From Kosakonia sp. H02 (GTDB taxonomy: Bacteria > Pseudomonadota > Gammaproteobacteria > Enterobacterales > Enterobacteriaceae), in the NCBI GenBank assembly GCA_030704225.1, contig CP131915.1, positions 620,001 through 684,000 on the forward strand: a stretch of DNA of 64,000 nt, in the 5' to 3' direction. The notes below the pieces were generated by a model that did not search any database, was not told the origin of the DNA, and saw nothing but the letters and a program-made list of their open reading frames with translations. Positions 1 through 8,684 of the stretch are shown in pieces; positions within the stretch are counted from its first letter, which is position 1, and every line of letters starts with the position of its first letter. A program made the position numbers and the translations under genes.

Positions 1-1146
1 GATAACGCCCCAGGCGACGACCAGCATCGCCATAAACAGCAGCCACAGTACCGCCATCACAATGCTGATACGGCCAAAATCCCCGGTTATGCCTTCGCGC
101 AGGGTATGGATGCGCAGCAACGTGCCGCCAAAATGTTTCAGCTTTTGCCAACTGACATAACGCGAGCCAAGCCGCAGCCCGCCGAGGGTATCCTGTGCCA
201 TTTGCGCGTCGAGCAAGGCGCGCTCTTTAGACGTAAACGTGCCTTCCACCGCATCGGTCGGTAACGTGCTGGTGAGCAGCCTGAAGTTGATATCGTAGAG
301 TTGATATTCGCCCCGCTCCTGCCCGTGCGCGCCCTGCCGGGCGCTGGTCAATAACAGATTGATGGCATCGACCGGGAAGCTCATCACCAGCACGCCAAAC
401 CAGTAGCCGTGATAATCAAGCGGCACGCTGGCCGTGACGTTGCTCCCGCTCGCGCTTTCCGGGGCCGAATCGGCAAACCAGCGCACACCACGGGCACGAT
501 TTTCCTGAAGTTGTTGCCCGCTAAACCACGGGCGCATCAGTAAGTGATAGTACGTCGGGACAATCGCCTGTTCGTTGCTGACGGTGTCGGTGGTAATGAA
601 AAAACCGGCACGCGAGACGTACCAGGCGCGGCGCGGCAGCATCAGGGCGTGGGAAGAGAGACGGAACAGGTAACCCAGTTCAATGGCGGCGGTCAGTTCA
701 TTGTGCAGGTCGTCATTATCGCGGTTGAGCAACCTGGTTTGCGTGACGAAATAGTCAGAGACGCCGTAAACAGGCAGCGTTCTGGCGTTATCCACGCCGA
801 TTTGCCACTGCGGCAGCGCACGCTTTTGTTCAAACTCTTCGCTCCGTTTCTTCAGGATGTTCAAACCCAGCGGCGTTTGCAGCGCGGCCTCCATCGTATG
901 GCGGAAAAAGAGCAGCCTGCCGATGCCGACCTGCATTTGCATATCCAGCGCGTTGCTGACATTTTCCAGCGCACTGCGCTGACTGGTGGCATAGGCACCC
1001 TCCAGCACAATCACTTCACGCCAGGTGAGCACCGTCGAGGTGACCATAACGATGACAAAACAGAGGTTCACCACCCATGTCGGATTGAAATAGCGCTTGC
1101 CGTGGTGATGAGGCCCGGACACGTTTACGACACTGGACTGCCGCAC
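1..1146 (-). CDS. dgcQ: Diguanylate cyclase DgcQ (YedQ), N-terminal part, cut by window edge
   Basis: This is the sensory half of a membrane-bound GGDEF diguanylate cyclase that makes cyclic di-GMP. The reading frame is open from the GTG at 1146 to base 1, about 382 codons; the catalytic GGDEF domain lies beyond the window. A first membrane segment (around residues 25-42, VVNLCFVIVMVTSTVLTW) is followed by a periplasmic sensor domain, and a second membrane segment is encoded close to base 1. The stretch LTWREVIVLEGAY closely matches E. coli DgcQ as I recall it. I chose the GTG because AGGGAG lies about 7 bases upstream and an in-frame stop lies only 13 codons before it. Confidence 0.88.
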   Translation of the reverse strand, partial: MRQSSVVNVSGPHHHGKRYFNPTWVVNLCFVIVMVTSTVLTWREVIVLEGAYATSQRSALENVSNALDMQMQVGIGRLLFFRHTMEAALQTPLGLNILKKRSEEFEQKRALPQWQIGVDNARTLPVYGVSDYFVTQTRLLNRDNDDLHNELTAAIELGYLFRLSSHALMLPRRAWYVSRAGFFITTDTVSNEQAIVPTYYHLLMRPWFSGQQLQENRARGVRWFADSAPESASGSNVTASVPLDYHGYWFGVLVMSFPVDAINLLLTSARQGAHGQERGEYQLYDINFRLLTSTLPTDAVEGTFTSKERALLDAQMAQDTLGGLRLGSRYVSWQKLKHFGGTLLRIHTLREGITGDFGRISIVMAVLWLLFMAMLVVAWGVI

Positions 1147-1220
1147 AGTGGCTCCCTGATAAGTTATGGTTTGCTGTTTTGGTCACGCGCCTGAATCCGT
1201 GCGGCGGTTGTTTGCAAGAA

Positions 1221-1245
1221 AAACGCCCAGCAAAGCCGGGCGTTT
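1221..1245 (-). terminator. Rho-independent terminator after yodC
   Basis: An 8-bp stem (AAACGCCC/GGGCGTTT) with a 9-base loop is followed, read on the minus strand, by a T-rich tract. It sits directly after the yodC stop and before dgcQ, so it should end the yodC transcript. Confidence 0.75.
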
Positions 1246-1251
1246 CGATGG

Positions 1252-1434
1252 TTATGCTTGTTCGTGAATTATCCGCCCGTCGCCAGGCATCAGTTCATCT
1301 TCACGAAAGGCTTCCCGTTTGACCCCATAGCCGTCATACCACCGACACTCCACCATACCGCTGGCGTAACCAGTGACAATCATGCGCGGACCACCATTTT
1401 TAGCCTGAACTTCATCGCTGACCACAAAGACCAT
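1252..1434 (-). CDS. yodC: Small conserved protein YodC (DUF2158 family)
   Basis: A 60-residue cytosolic protein with the YodC core GGPRMIVTGYASGMVECRWY followed by YGVKREAF, nearly the same as E. coli YodC, which has the same length. No biochemical role is known to me. The start is preceded by an AGGAGG-like site (RNA sense of 1435-1445). It is a single-gene unit closed by the hairpin at 1221-1245 and lies between dgcQ and yedI as in E. coli. Confidence 0.9.
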   Translation of the reverse strand: MVFVVSDEVQAKNGGPRMIVTGYASGMVECRWYDGYGVKREAFREDELMPGDGRIIHEQA

Positions 1435-1512
1435 TACTGCCTCCTGTAGCAGGGTGAAACTTTTTCACCTTAGACGAAGTTTGTTTACTTTGCGTAATGC
1501 GAACGGGAGATT

Positions 1513-2424
1513 TTATGCTTCCTTGCCGCGTAAACGCGCAATCCCTTTCACGATGGCCACCACAATCGCGCCGATAATAAAGCCGATCAGCAAGTTAGCC
1601 ACCATCGGCGTTAACGCTTGCAGCAGCGCATTTTGCGTGCCGGCAAAATGTTCAATGGCGTGATGTAACGGCGCAATGCCGTGGACCACAATCCCGCCGC
1701 CCACCAGAAACATCGCCAGCGTCCCGACGACCGAGAGGATCTTCATTAGCCACGGGGCAATAATTAACAGCCCTTTTCCCAGCCCCTGCGCCAGCGCGCC
1801 GTTCTTCTCCACCAGCCAGTAACCCATATCGTCAAGCTTGACGATAATGCCCACCAGGCCATAAACGCCGATGGTCACCAGCAGCGCAATGCCGGAGAGG
1901 ATCAGCACCTGGTTGAGCAGCGGCGCGTCGGCAACGATGCCGAGCGTAATGGCGACAATCTCCGCCGACAGAATGAAGTCTGTGCGTATTGCGCCTTTGA
2001 TTTTGTCTTTTTCAAACTGCTTAGGATCCTGCGCCGCCAGCGCTTCTAACCGCTTCTGGCGCGCTTCGGGGCTCTCTTTGTGCTTGCGTGCTTCAAAGGT
2101 ATGAAGCACTTTTTCCACCCCTTCAAAACACAAAAACGCGCCGCCGAGCATCAGCAAGGGGGTGATCGCCCACGGAATAAAGGCGCTTATCAGTAGCGCG
2201 AGGGGAACCAGTATGACTTTATTCAGTAACGAGCCGCGCGCCACGCCCCAGACTACCGGTAATTCACGGTTGGCGCGCACGCCGGTCACTTGCTGCGCAT
2301 TGAGCGAGAGATCGTCACCCAGTACGCCCGCGGTCTTTTTCGCGGCGACTTTGCCCATCACCGAAATGTCATCCAGCAAGGTGGCAATATCATCGAGTAA
2401 GGTTAATAAACTACTTCCTGCCAA
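1513..2424 (-). CDS. yedI: Inner-membrane protein YedI (DUF808 family)
   Basis: A polytopic membrane protein of 303 residues, matching the roughly 305 of E. coli YedI. The N-terminus (AGSSLLTLLDDIATLLDDIS) and the conserved block VRANRELPVVWGVARGS are diagnostic of DUF808. Several hydrophobic segments follow, including ILSAEIVAITLGIV and the C-terminal ANLLIGFIIGAIVVAIV. Its function is unknown. The open frame extends upstream to 2532, but I place the start at the TTG at 2424: AAGGA lies 7 bases before it and the protein then begins where E. coli YedI begins. The upstream 36 residues look non-coding. Confidence 0.9.
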   Translation of the reverse strand: MAGSSLLTLLDDIATLLDDISVMGKVAAKKTAGVLGDDLSLNAQQVTGVRANRELPVVWGVARGSLLNKVILVPLALLISAFIPWAITPLLMLGGAFLCFEGVEKVLHTFEARKHKESPEARQKRLEALAAQDPKQFEKDKIKGAIRTDFILSAEIVAITLGIVADAPLLNQVLILSGIALLVTIGVYGLVGIIVKLDDMGYWLVEKNGALAQGLGKGLLIIAPWLMKILSVVGTLAMFLVGGGIVVHGIAPLHHAIEHFAGTQNALLQALTPMVANLLIGFIIGAIVVAIVKGIARLRGKEA

Positions 2425-2636
2425 AATGTCGTCCTTATTGATTATGCTGCGCAAGCCCGCCCAGCGATGGTCGAAAGCCGAAGAGTATGCGGTAAAAGAT
2501 AGCAGGCGAAAACCATCTCGTAGCATCTGCAAAAAAGAGTCAACAAAAATTTAACAGTTTCCACACGATTATCCCCTCGCAAGGCGGATAGTTTTAGCGT
2601 TAACTATAAGCCTCGTATCTTTTGCCGTGGTGGGTT

Positions 2637-3548
2637 ATGCGTTTCAGGCAAGTTTTACCGCTTATTGGTGCGCTGTTTGCGCTCTATATCATTTGGGGTT
2701 CCACGTACTTTGTTATTCGTATTGGCGTTGAAAGCTGGCCGCCGTTTATGCTGGCCGGCACGCGCTTTTTCTGCGCCGGAGTTGTACTGACGGCGGTGTT
2801 ACTGCTCACCGGGCATAAACTGCCGCCGCTGCGACCGCTGCTAAATGCGGCGCTGATTGGTGTGCTGCTGCTGGCCGTCGGCAACGGTTTTGTCACCGTC
2901 GCTGAGCATCAAAATGTCCCTTCCGGCATTGCCGCCGTGGTCGTGGCGACCGTTCCCCTGTTTACCCTTTGCTTTAGCCGTTTCTTCGGCATCGCAACGC
3001 GAAAAATTGAGTGGCTGGGCATCGCCATTGGTCTGGCGGGCATTGTATTGCTCAATAGCGGCGGCAATTTGAGTGGAAACCCATGGGGCGCGGGACTGAT
3101 TCTGGTGGGTTCACTAAGCTGGGCGTTTGGCTCGGTGTATGGTTCTCGCATTGAACTGCCTGCGGGCATGATGGCGGGCGCAATTGAGATGCTGGCTGCG
3201 GGGGTTGTGCTACTTGCGGCGTCCGCGATAAGCGGCGAGCACCTGACCGCCGTACCGCCGCTTTCTGGCTTCTTTGCGGTGGGTTACCTGGCGCTGTTCG
3301 GCTCGATTATCGCCATCAATGCTTATATGTATTTAATCCGCAACGTGACGCCCGCCGTGGCAACCAGCTACGCCTACGTCAACCCGGTGGTCGCCGTGCT
3401 GCTCGGCACCGGTTTTGGCGGCGAACATCTCTCGCCAATAGAGTGGCTGGCGCTGGGCGTGATTATTATGGCGGTGGTGCTGGTGACGCTGGGTAAATAC
3501 CTCTTCCCGGCGCGCCCGACGGTTACGCCGTGCGAGGCGGAGAAGTAA
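2637..3548 (+). CDS. yedA: EamA/DMT-family transporter YedA
   Basis: A drug/metabolite-superfamily permease of 303 residues with ten predicted membrane helices in two EamA repeats. Signature stretches are LYIIWGSTYFVIRIGVESWP in helix 1, the loop VTVAEHQNVPSGIAAVVVAT, and YAYVNPVVAVLLG near the C-terminus; all match E. coli YedA. The substrate is not established. The ATG at 2637 has GGTGGG 5 bases upstream and fits the E. coli start; an in-frame ATG at 2622 is less likely. Its last 26 bases overlap the tail-to-tail end of vsr. Confidence 0.9.
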   Translation: MRFRQVLPLIGALFALYIIWGSTYFVIRIGVESWPPFMLAGTRFFCAGVVLTAVLLLTGHKLPPLRPLLNAALIGVLLLAVGNGFVTVAEHQNVPSGIAAVVVATVPLFTLCFSRFFGIATRKIEWLGIAIGLAGIVLLNSGGNLSGNPWGAGLILVGSLSWAFGSVYGSRIELPAGMMAGAIEMLAAGVVLLAASAISGEHLTAVPPLSGFFAVGYLALFGSIIAINAYMYLIRNVTPAVATSYAYVNPVVAVLLGTGFGGEHLSPIEWLALGVIIMAVVLVTLGKYLFPARPTVTPCEAEK

Positions 3549-4017
3549 TCGACAGAGCATGAATGCCCTGGGTGTCGATCTGCGCGGTTTGTTGCCCCTC
3601 GCAGATCCACTCTTCCAGCCTTTCACCGAGCGCGTTATCGCTTAGCTTCAGCTTTCCACGCAGCGCACATTCCCAGACAATCAGCACCCGCCAGCCCTGT
3701 TCAAGCAACAGGGTGCAGTCGCGCGCGTCCCGCGCAACGTTTTTGCCGATTTTTTCCAACCAGAAGTCGGTGCGTGTGGCCGGGACTTTAAAGAGATAAC
3801 AGTTGTGACGGTGCCAGAAGCAGCCGTGGGTAAAAATAACGCAGCGGTAGGCATCAATAATAAAATCAGGACGCCCCGGTAAGGTGGCGTCCTGTACGCG
3901 AAAGTCGAGCCCCAGTGATTCAAGGCATCCGGCAAGCCGTTTCTCGATGGCGGTATCGCGCGTGGCGATGGCACGCATATTTTTGCTGCGCGTCTCTTTA
4001 TTGTGTACATCCGCCAT
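3523..4017 (-). CDS. vsr: Very-short-patch mismatch endonuclease Vsr
   Basis: Vsr nicks 5' of the T in T:G mismatches that arise when 5-methylcytosine in CC(A/T)GG deaminates. The protein has 164 residues against 156 in E. coli. Key residues of the family are in place: D51 in GRPDF, T63-H64 in the stretch TFHG-like FTHGCFWH, C66, W68 and H69, with the zinc-site Cys in VWECALRG. It starts 12 bases after the yedJ stop and has a GGAGA ribosome site. In E. coli dcm lies immediately upstream and overlaps vsr; here yedJ takes that place, so vsr stands without its methylase. The last codons overlap the end of yedA. Confidence 0.93.
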   Translation of the reverse strand: MADVHNKETRSKNMRAIATRDTAIEKRLAGCLESLGLDFRVQDATLPGRPDFIIDAYRCVIFTHGCFWHRHNCYLFKVPATRTDFWLEKIGKNVARDARDCTLLLEQGWRVLIVWECALRGKLKLSDNALGERLEEWICEGQQTAQIDTQGIHALSITSPPRTA

Positions 4018-4029
4018 CTTGTTTCTCCG

Positions 4030-4728
4030 TCAGAACAGGTGCGGGCTGAAGCGGCGCAGCACCTCATCATCAAGATGTTGATGTTCGCCCTGCAACTCGG
4101 CACTCAGTTTCGCCATGTAGTGCACCAGAAAATCCGCATTATGCTGTGCCAGCTCACGCCCTTTGGCGGTTTGCATGGACGCGGGTAGTTTTAGCAACTT
4201 GCAGCGGAAATGATCAAGGGCGAAACGCTTATCGTCCAGTTCGCGCTGCGCCGCAAAGGGATCGTCACCATCAAACAGCGCAGCGCCCATTGAGCCGGAG
4301 ACGGCAAATACCCGCGCCAGGCCAATCGCACCGAGGGATTCCAGCCGATCGGCATCCTGCACGATTTTCGCCTCCAGCGTTTGCGGCGCAATGGCCGCGC
4401 TGAAGCTATGCGCTTCAATAGCGTGACGCACAGCATTTAATGAGGATTCGGGGAAGTCGGGAAAATCGCAGGTGAGGATTTCAGCGGTTTTTTCTGCCGC
4501 CCGTTGTGAAGATTGATGCCGCTGCGGGTGGTTTTTCGCAAAGCTGACAATGTCATGGAAATAACAGGCGGTCAGCACCACCAGCGCATCAACCTGCTGG
4601 TCTTGCATCAGCGTTTGCGCCGTTTTCCATACCCGGCGAAAGTGGGAAACATCGTGGGCGGCATCAGCCTGATTAAAGTGTTGGGTCATCCATACATCGA
4701 AGCGCTGTTGCCAGCCGGGTAAATTCAT
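4030..4728 (-). CDS. yedJ: HD-domain phosphohydrolase YedJ
   Basis: A metal-dependent HD-superfamily hydrolase of 232 residues, the same size as E. coli YedJ. The metal-site motifs are HDVSHFRRVW (about residues 22-31), the HD pair in ACYFHDIVSFAKNHPQRH, and DADRLESLGAIGLARVFAVS. The substrate is unknown; related enzymes act on nucleotides. The frame is open to 4818, but the ATG at 4728 has an AAGG ribosome site and matches the E. coli N-terminus. vsr follows after 12 bases, so the two are probably co-transcribed. Confidence 0.87.
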   Translation of the reverse strand: MNLPGWQQRFDVWMTQHFNQADAAHDVSHFRRVWKTAQTLMQDQQVDALVVLTACYFHDIVSFAKNHPQRHQSSQRAAEKTAEILTCDFPDFPESSLNAVRHAIEAHSFSAAIAPQTLEAKIVQDADRLESLGAIGLARVFAVSGSMGAALFDGDDPFAAQRELDDKRFALDHFRCKLLKLPASMQTAKGRELAQHNADFLVHYMAKLSAELQGEHQHLDDEVLRRFSPHLF

Positions 4729-4762
4729 TCTTTTCTGCCTTATGACAAGTAAACCGGGTGCG

Positions 4763-5026
4763 TCAGGTATCCGCATCGCGCGGACGCGTATACCAGGCGA
4801 TAGCGCCCAGTATCGCACCTACGGCACTCAGTGCAACAATGCCAGAAATAGTGTTCAGCCAACTGCCGACGGAATTTACGGCTCCGTTACCGAACCCGGA
4901 AGGCACCTTAGCCTGGCTTGCCAGCCAGAGATCGTTCAGCACCGTCCAGCAAAAATAGAGGCAGTATATCCAGAAAACCCACAGCGCCAGTTTCCCTCCT
5001 GCACTTCGAGCCGCACTATCTTCCAT
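4763..5026 (-). CDS. Small inner-membrane protein, possibly YedR-like
   Basis: An 87-residue protein with two strong membrane helices: LALWVFWIYCLYFCWTVLND (about residues 14-33) and ISGIVALSAVGAILGAIAWY (about 60-79). The C-terminus is charged (TRPRDADT). It begins with ATG after an AAGGAAAAAC site and ends 34 bases before yedJ. Its position next to yedJ is that of E. coli yedR, and I suspect the same family, but I cannot confirm the match. No function is assigned. Confidence 0.65.
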   Translation of the reverse strand: MEDSAARSAGGKLALWVFWIYCLYFCWTVLNDLWLASQAKVPSGFGNGAVNSVGSWLNTISGIVALSAVGAILGAIAWYTRPRDADT

Positions 5027-5268
5027 AATGTTTTTCCTTATATGGGCAGCGAGTGAAAAGGATGAAATTATTTTTCACATCAATAAGATTACTGACACAT
5101 CATATCGTCTGTGAATATGTTTAAAAGATATATCAGCCCTTTTGCGGCACGGATGAATTGTATGCTGGTGAAGTTGTTAAAAGAAGGTTATAAAATGTGC
5201 AAACGCACGAGCGGGGAAGTAACTGTGACAAGGGTCGTGGAAAGCGAAACGCGTAACTGTTTGAATAA
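5027..5268. other. Intergenic region before serU, no gene seen
   Basis: About 240 bases rich in A and T. No open frame with a convincing ribosome site was found, and no hairpin stands out. It probably holds the promoter of the small membrane protein on the left and the 3' end signals of the tRNA transcript on the right. Confidence 0.4.
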
Positions 5269-5358
5269 TGGCGGAGAGAGGGGGATTTGAACCCCCGGTA
5301 GAGTTGCCCCTACTCCGGTTTTCGAGACCGGTCCGTTCAGCCGCTCCGGCATCTCTCC
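5269..5358 (-). tRNA. serU: tRNA-Ser (anticodon CGA)
   Basis: A 90-base class II tRNA with encoded CCA at 5269-5271. The acceptor stem pairs GGAGAGA with TCTCTCC, and the anticodon loop CTCGAAA gives CGA, reading UCG. A long variable arm and the T-loop GGGTTCAAATCCC are present. E. coli serU has the same anticodon and the same place upstream of mtfA. Confidence 0.97.
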
Positions 5359-5451
5359 GTTCAGATGGTTGCCATGATGCCAGGTAATTTGGCACTTTAA
5401 CAGACCCTGTCCCGTTAATTTGGTTCAAGTGGCGAGTTTGCGAGCAAAACG

Positions 5452-6249
5452 ATGATTAAGTGGCCCTGGAAAACAAAGGAATCTGCGGATGACGCAGAAC
5501 TCCCCTGGGAAGAAGCATTAAACGCCCCGGTATTAGCGAATTTATCGTCAGATGAACAAATCAGATTGGTTCATCTGGCGGAGCGCTTTTTGCAGCAAAA
5601 ACGATTAGTGCCGTTACAGGGGTTCGATTTAGACGCGCTGAAAAGCGCGCGCATCAGCCTGCTGTTTTGCCTGCCGGTGCTGGAGCTTGGCCTCGAATGG
5701 CTGGATGGCTTTCATGAAGTGCTGATCTACCCTGCCCCGTTTGTTGTCGATGATGAATGGGAAGATGATATTGGTCTGGTGCATAACCAGCGCATGGTGC
5801 AGTCTGGCCAAAGCTGGCAGCAAGGGCCGATTATTCTCAACTGGCTGGATATTCAGGATTCGTTTGACGCGTCCGGTTTCAATCTGATTATTCACGAAGT
5901 GGCGCACAAACTGGATACGCGAAATGGCGATCGCGCCAGCGGTATTCCGCTGATCCCGCTGCGCGAAGTGGCGGGCTGGGAACATGATTTGCGCGCCGCA
6001 ATGGACAATATTCAGGATGAGATAGACCTGGTAGGCGAAAGCGCGGCCAGCATAGATGCCTATGCAGCAACCGATCCCGCCGAGTGTTTCGCCGTGCTTT
6101 CGGAATACTTCTTTAGCGCCCCGGAACTCTTCGCCCCGCGCTTTCCTGCGCTGTGGCAACGCTTCTGCCATTTCTATAAGCAGGACCCGCAAAACCGCCT
6201 GCGCGCGCAGCCTGGCGGCTACGGTGAGAGCGCTAATCAGGTTCACTAA
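5452..6249 (+). CDS. mtfA: Mlc-titration factor / zinc peptidase MtfA
   Basis: MtfA (YeeI) is a cytosolic zinc aminopeptidase that binds the glucose repressor Mlc and so relieves repression of ptsG. The protein has 265 residues, as in E. coli. The zinc motif HEVAH is at residues 148-152, and the downstream glutamate lies in CFAVLSEYFFSAPELFAP. The N-terminus MIKWPWK is the family's usual one. It stands between serU and tRNA-Asn as in E. coli. In this genome its partner pathway may matter locally, because a glucose-family PTS permease gene lies 7 kb downstream. Confidence 0.94.
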   Translation: MIKWPWKTKESADDAELPWEEALNAPVLANLSSDEQIRLVHLAERFLQQKRLVPLQGFDLDALKSARISLLFCLPVLELGLEWLDGFHEVLIYPAPFVVDDEWEDDIGLVHNQRMVQSGQSWQQGPIILNWLDIQDSFDASGFNLIIHEVAHKLDTRNGDRASGIPLIPLREVAGWEHDLRAAMDNIQDEIDLVGESAASIDAYAATDPAECFAVLSEYFFSAPELFAPRFPALWQRFCHFYKQDPQNRLRAQPGGYGESANQVH

Positions 6250-6302
6250 AACAGCAATCTGCATTTTAGTTAGCCAGTTGAATCAGCACGTTAATTTTAG
6301 TG

Positions 6303-6331
6303 TTGACACCAAAGTACGGGGCCAGTAGTAT
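6303..6331 (+). promoter_or_regulatory. Sigma-70 promoter of first tRNA-Asn gene
   Basis: TTGACA at 6303-6308 and TAGTAT at 6326-6331 are 17 bases apart, followed by a GC-rich discriminator (GCGCCCCG). That discriminator is typical of stringently controlled stable-RNA promoters. The same arrangement precedes the other tRNA-Asn copies. Confidence 0.75.
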
Positions 6332-6349
6332 GCGCCCCGTTCACACGAT

Positions 6350-6425
6350 TCCTCTGTAGTTCAGTCGGTAGAACGGCGGACTGTTAATCCGTATGTCACT
6401 GGTTCGAGTCCAGTCAGAGGAGCCA
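6350..6425 (+). tRNA. asnT: tRNA-Asn (GTT), copy 1
   Basis: A 76-base tRNA with CCA encoded; anticodon GTT sits in CTGTTAATC and the T-arm is GGTTCGAGTCC. It is identical in sequence to the copies at 28870, 53678 (minus) and 55474. Downstream of mtfA is the place of asnT in E. coli. The accessory sugar region begins just after it. Confidence 0.97.
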
Positions 6426-6580
6426 AATTCTTGTTTTTATGCCTTTTTAAATATTAAGAAGGTCAATTTGAAAGCAAAATCTCCCAGCCCCAACGCAGTA
6501 ACTGCAAAACTCCTTCCCCAACGTACCGTCACTAAGAAACCTGTAAACAGATCAATCCTTTTGCTCGCTTTTTATCATCC

Positions 6581-7357
6581 CTAAACAATGGTCCATCCGC
6601 CATCAATAGCCAACGTTGCGCCAGTTATCATGGCCGAGGCGCCGGAGGCAAGAAATACGACCGGAGCCGCAATATCGTCAGTCTCAGCAACTCGCCCAAG
6701 AGGAATGCGTCCGATCAAAGAGGCTAATACTGCCGGGTCGTTGAGCCAGTGTTGAGTGCTGTCTGTGCGTGTGAAGGTTGGGGCAACAGCATTCACCCGG
6801 ATATGGTATTGCGCCCATTCAGCGGCCAGACATTTGGTCATGTGGATCATGGCGGCTTTCGTCATGCAATAGACGGGTTCACCAGGCAACGCAACCACAC
6901 CCGCCTGGGAAGCAATATTGATGATAGTTCCCCCGCCCTGGGTTTTCATGCCACGGGCAACCGCCTGAGCGGCAAAAAAAGCGCCCTTAACATTCAGGAA
7001 AAACATTTCATCAAAATCTTCAGCGGTAACGTCCAGTGCGGCGGCGGGATGGCTTAGCCCGGCATTATTGACCAGTATGTCTATTTTTCCGTCTGATAAC
7101 GTCGCAACCTGGTTAATCGCCTGATTGATAGCGGTCAATGACAACATATCCATCTTAACGGCAAATGCATTGATACCCTGTTGCTGCATCTCTGCGGCGA
7201 GCACCTTGCCCTCGGCCAGGTTCCTGCACCCCAGGGCAACCGATGCGCCTGCTTTTCCGAGCGCGATAGCACATGCTCTGCCAATCCCCCGAGTCGCCCC
7301 GGTCACCAGAGCAGTTCTGCCCTGCAAAGAAAAAGCGTGGTCAGTTATTTCTGACAT
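6581..7357 (-). CDS. SDR-family NAD(P)-dependent dehydrogenase
   Basis: A 258-residue classical short-chain dehydrogenase/reductase. The cofactor motif GATRGIGRA lies at about residues 20-28, NNAG near residue 98, the catalytic serine in IINIASQAG, and the YxxxK pair in YCMTKAAM. The C-terminus MITGATLAIDGGWTIV is typical of sugar-alcohol and sugar-acid dehydrogenases in this family. It is the last gene of a four-gene leftward run (ROK kinase, FucU-like, phosphatase-like, SDR), so oxidation or reduction of a sugar or polyol is likely. The precise substrate cannot be read from sequence. Confidence 0.85.
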   Translation of the reverse strand: MSEITDHAFSLQGRTALVTGATRGIGRACAIALGKAGASVALGCRNLAEGKVLAAEMQQQGINAFAVKMDMLSLTAINQAINQVATLSDGKIDILVNNAGLSHPAAALDVTAEDFDEMFFLNVKGAFFAAQAVARGMKTQGGGTIINIASQAGVVALPGEPVYCMTKAAMIHMTKCLAAEWAQYHIRVNAVAPTFTRTDSTQHWLNDPAVLASLIGRIPLGRVAETDDIAAPVVFLASGASAMITGATLAIDGGWTIV

Positions 7358-7396
7358 AAGATAAAGCCCTCACACAGGGATTCCGCCTGTTTTACG

Positions 7397-8185
7397 TTAA
7401 TGACCTAACAACATACTTTTTTCGATGATGTTTTGTAGCTGTGGTGTACAGGCGATGACTTCATTACCGCGCTGCAAGCATTCCGGGGTAAGAAAATGGT
7501 TAGTCCAGCCGCCAGCTTCCTGCACGATCAAGACTGCCGCCGCCGCATCCCATGCATTGATATGTAATTCACAGTAAGCATCCTGCCTTCCCATGGCGAC
7601 GTAGACCAGCCCAAGCGCACCTGAACCGCAACGTTTTACGCTGGCACCCAACGCATTTAATCTGGCATGGACTTTCGCATAACCGTCAAAAGGCACCCGC
7701 GCCGACCACCCCAACTCAATGACAGACTCTTCGATGTTAGAAATAGCGCTTACCTTAATGGGCCGTCCATTAAGCGTGGCCCCGCCTGCACGTGTAGCGG
7801 TGAAAAGCTCATCCAACATCGGGTCATAGACGATCCCGATCTCAGTATTTCCCCGTTGGACAAAAGCAATTGAGACACAAAAATACGGCACCCCTCTGGC
7901 AAAATCGGCGGTGCCATCAATGGGATCAACCACCCAAAGATTGTCGCCCACTTCCCCCCCGTATTCTTCACCTAAAAAATCATCATCAGGGAATGCGTCC
8001 GCAAGTCGACTTGCAATTAACTTTTCTACTTCACCATCCGTTTCAGTTAAATAATCCTGCGGGCCTTTGAATTTTAAATTCAGGACATTATCGCGTTCCC
8101 GAAAACGCGTCCGTATCAGCATGCCCGCTTCCCTTGCCGTGGCACATGCAGCCAAAAAGCGTAAATGAATATCGGCTTTACTCAT
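7397..8185 (-). CDS. Inositol-monophosphatase-family enzyme
   Basis: A 262-residue Mg-dependent phosphatase-family protein. The metal-site motifs are present: GEEYGGE, DPIDGTADFARG and, near the C-terminus, WDAAAAVLIVQEAGG. Members hydrolyse inositol-1-phosphate, other sugar phosphates or 3'-phosphoadenosine phosphate. The start is preceded by AGGAG at 7 bases. Lying between an SDR dehydrogenase and a FucU-type mutarotase, it probably acts on the sugar phosphate of this pathway rather than in general inositol metabolism; that is inference. Confidence 0.87.
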   Translation of the reverse strand: MSKADIHLRFLAACATAREAGMLIRTRFRERDNVLNLKFKGPQDYLTETDGEVEKLIASRLADAFPDDDFLGEEYGGEVGDNLWVVDPIDGTADFARGVPYFCVSIAFVQRGNTEIGIVYDPMLDELFTATRAGGATLNGRPIKVSAISNIEESVIELGWSARVPFDGYAKVHARLNALGASVKRCGSGALGLVYVAMGRQDAYCELHINAWDAAAAVLIVQEAGGWTNHFLTPECLQRGNEVIACTPQLQNIIEKSMLLGH

Positions 8186-8212
8186 ATCGACTCCTGTTCA
8201 CTATCACTGTTT

Positions 8213-8632
8213 TCATAAAACACCCTTGCGAACCAGGATATTCCCGTAGACGCGTTCTTCCCCGGTGACCACGATAGCAACGGAGCGTGCGGCACGTAAT
8301 TTGAAATTCGCGGTTGTGAGTGAATCAACCTTGATATCGGGAACATGATTTGCAAATACATTAATAAAATCTTTCATCACAGGAAGGATTTCATCGGGTT
8401 GATCTGTTTTTTGCATTCTGACCACCGCCTCTGGTTTTTTATCCACAGGCAATACCGTCAGGATAGCGTCCACGAGTGCGGGCGCGTTGACTCCTTCATA
8501 ACGAATAACTTTAGGCCCGGCGGTTGTGGCCGCATAATTTCTGTCAACAATGGCAATATCTTCGCCATGCCCCATCGAGCACAACACCGCGAGTAATTCC
8601 GGCCCGAGTAACGGATTAATATTTTTAAGCAC
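8213..8632 (-). CDS. RbsD/FucU-family sugar mutarotase
   Basis: A 139-residue member of the RbsD/FucU family, which interconverts anomers of free sugars before their phosphorylation. The motif MGHGEDIAIVDRNYAA near the N-terminus carries the catalytic histidine; the FucU-like C-terminus is VYGNILVRKGVL. The start is GTG at 8632 with GGAGG 6 bases upstream. A ROK kinase gene lies 52 bases upstream in the same direction, which fits a mutarotase that feeds a sugar kinase. Confidence 0.85.
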   Translation of the reverse strand: MLKNINPLLGPELLAVLCSMGHGEDIAIVDRNYAATTAGPKVIRYEGVNAPALVDAILTVLPVDKKPEAVVRMQKTDQPDEILPVMKDFINVFANHVPDIKVDSLTTANFKLRAARSVAIVVTGEERVYGNILVRKGVL

Positions 8633-8684
8633 AGTGCCTCCAGTTATTTCGTGATTATTATGGTGACCCTATTCACTGGTCTGT

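Noticed and set aside
544..1194. 216-codon plus-strand frame opposite dgcQ
   Set aside because: It is antisense to the conserved DgcQ sensor domain and has arginine/glutamine-rich shadow composition.
6426..6580. Integrase or attachment repeat 3' of asnT
   Set aside because: No recombinase-like coding and no second copy of the tRNA 3' end was seen there, so the sugar region lacks direct evidence of site-specific insertion.
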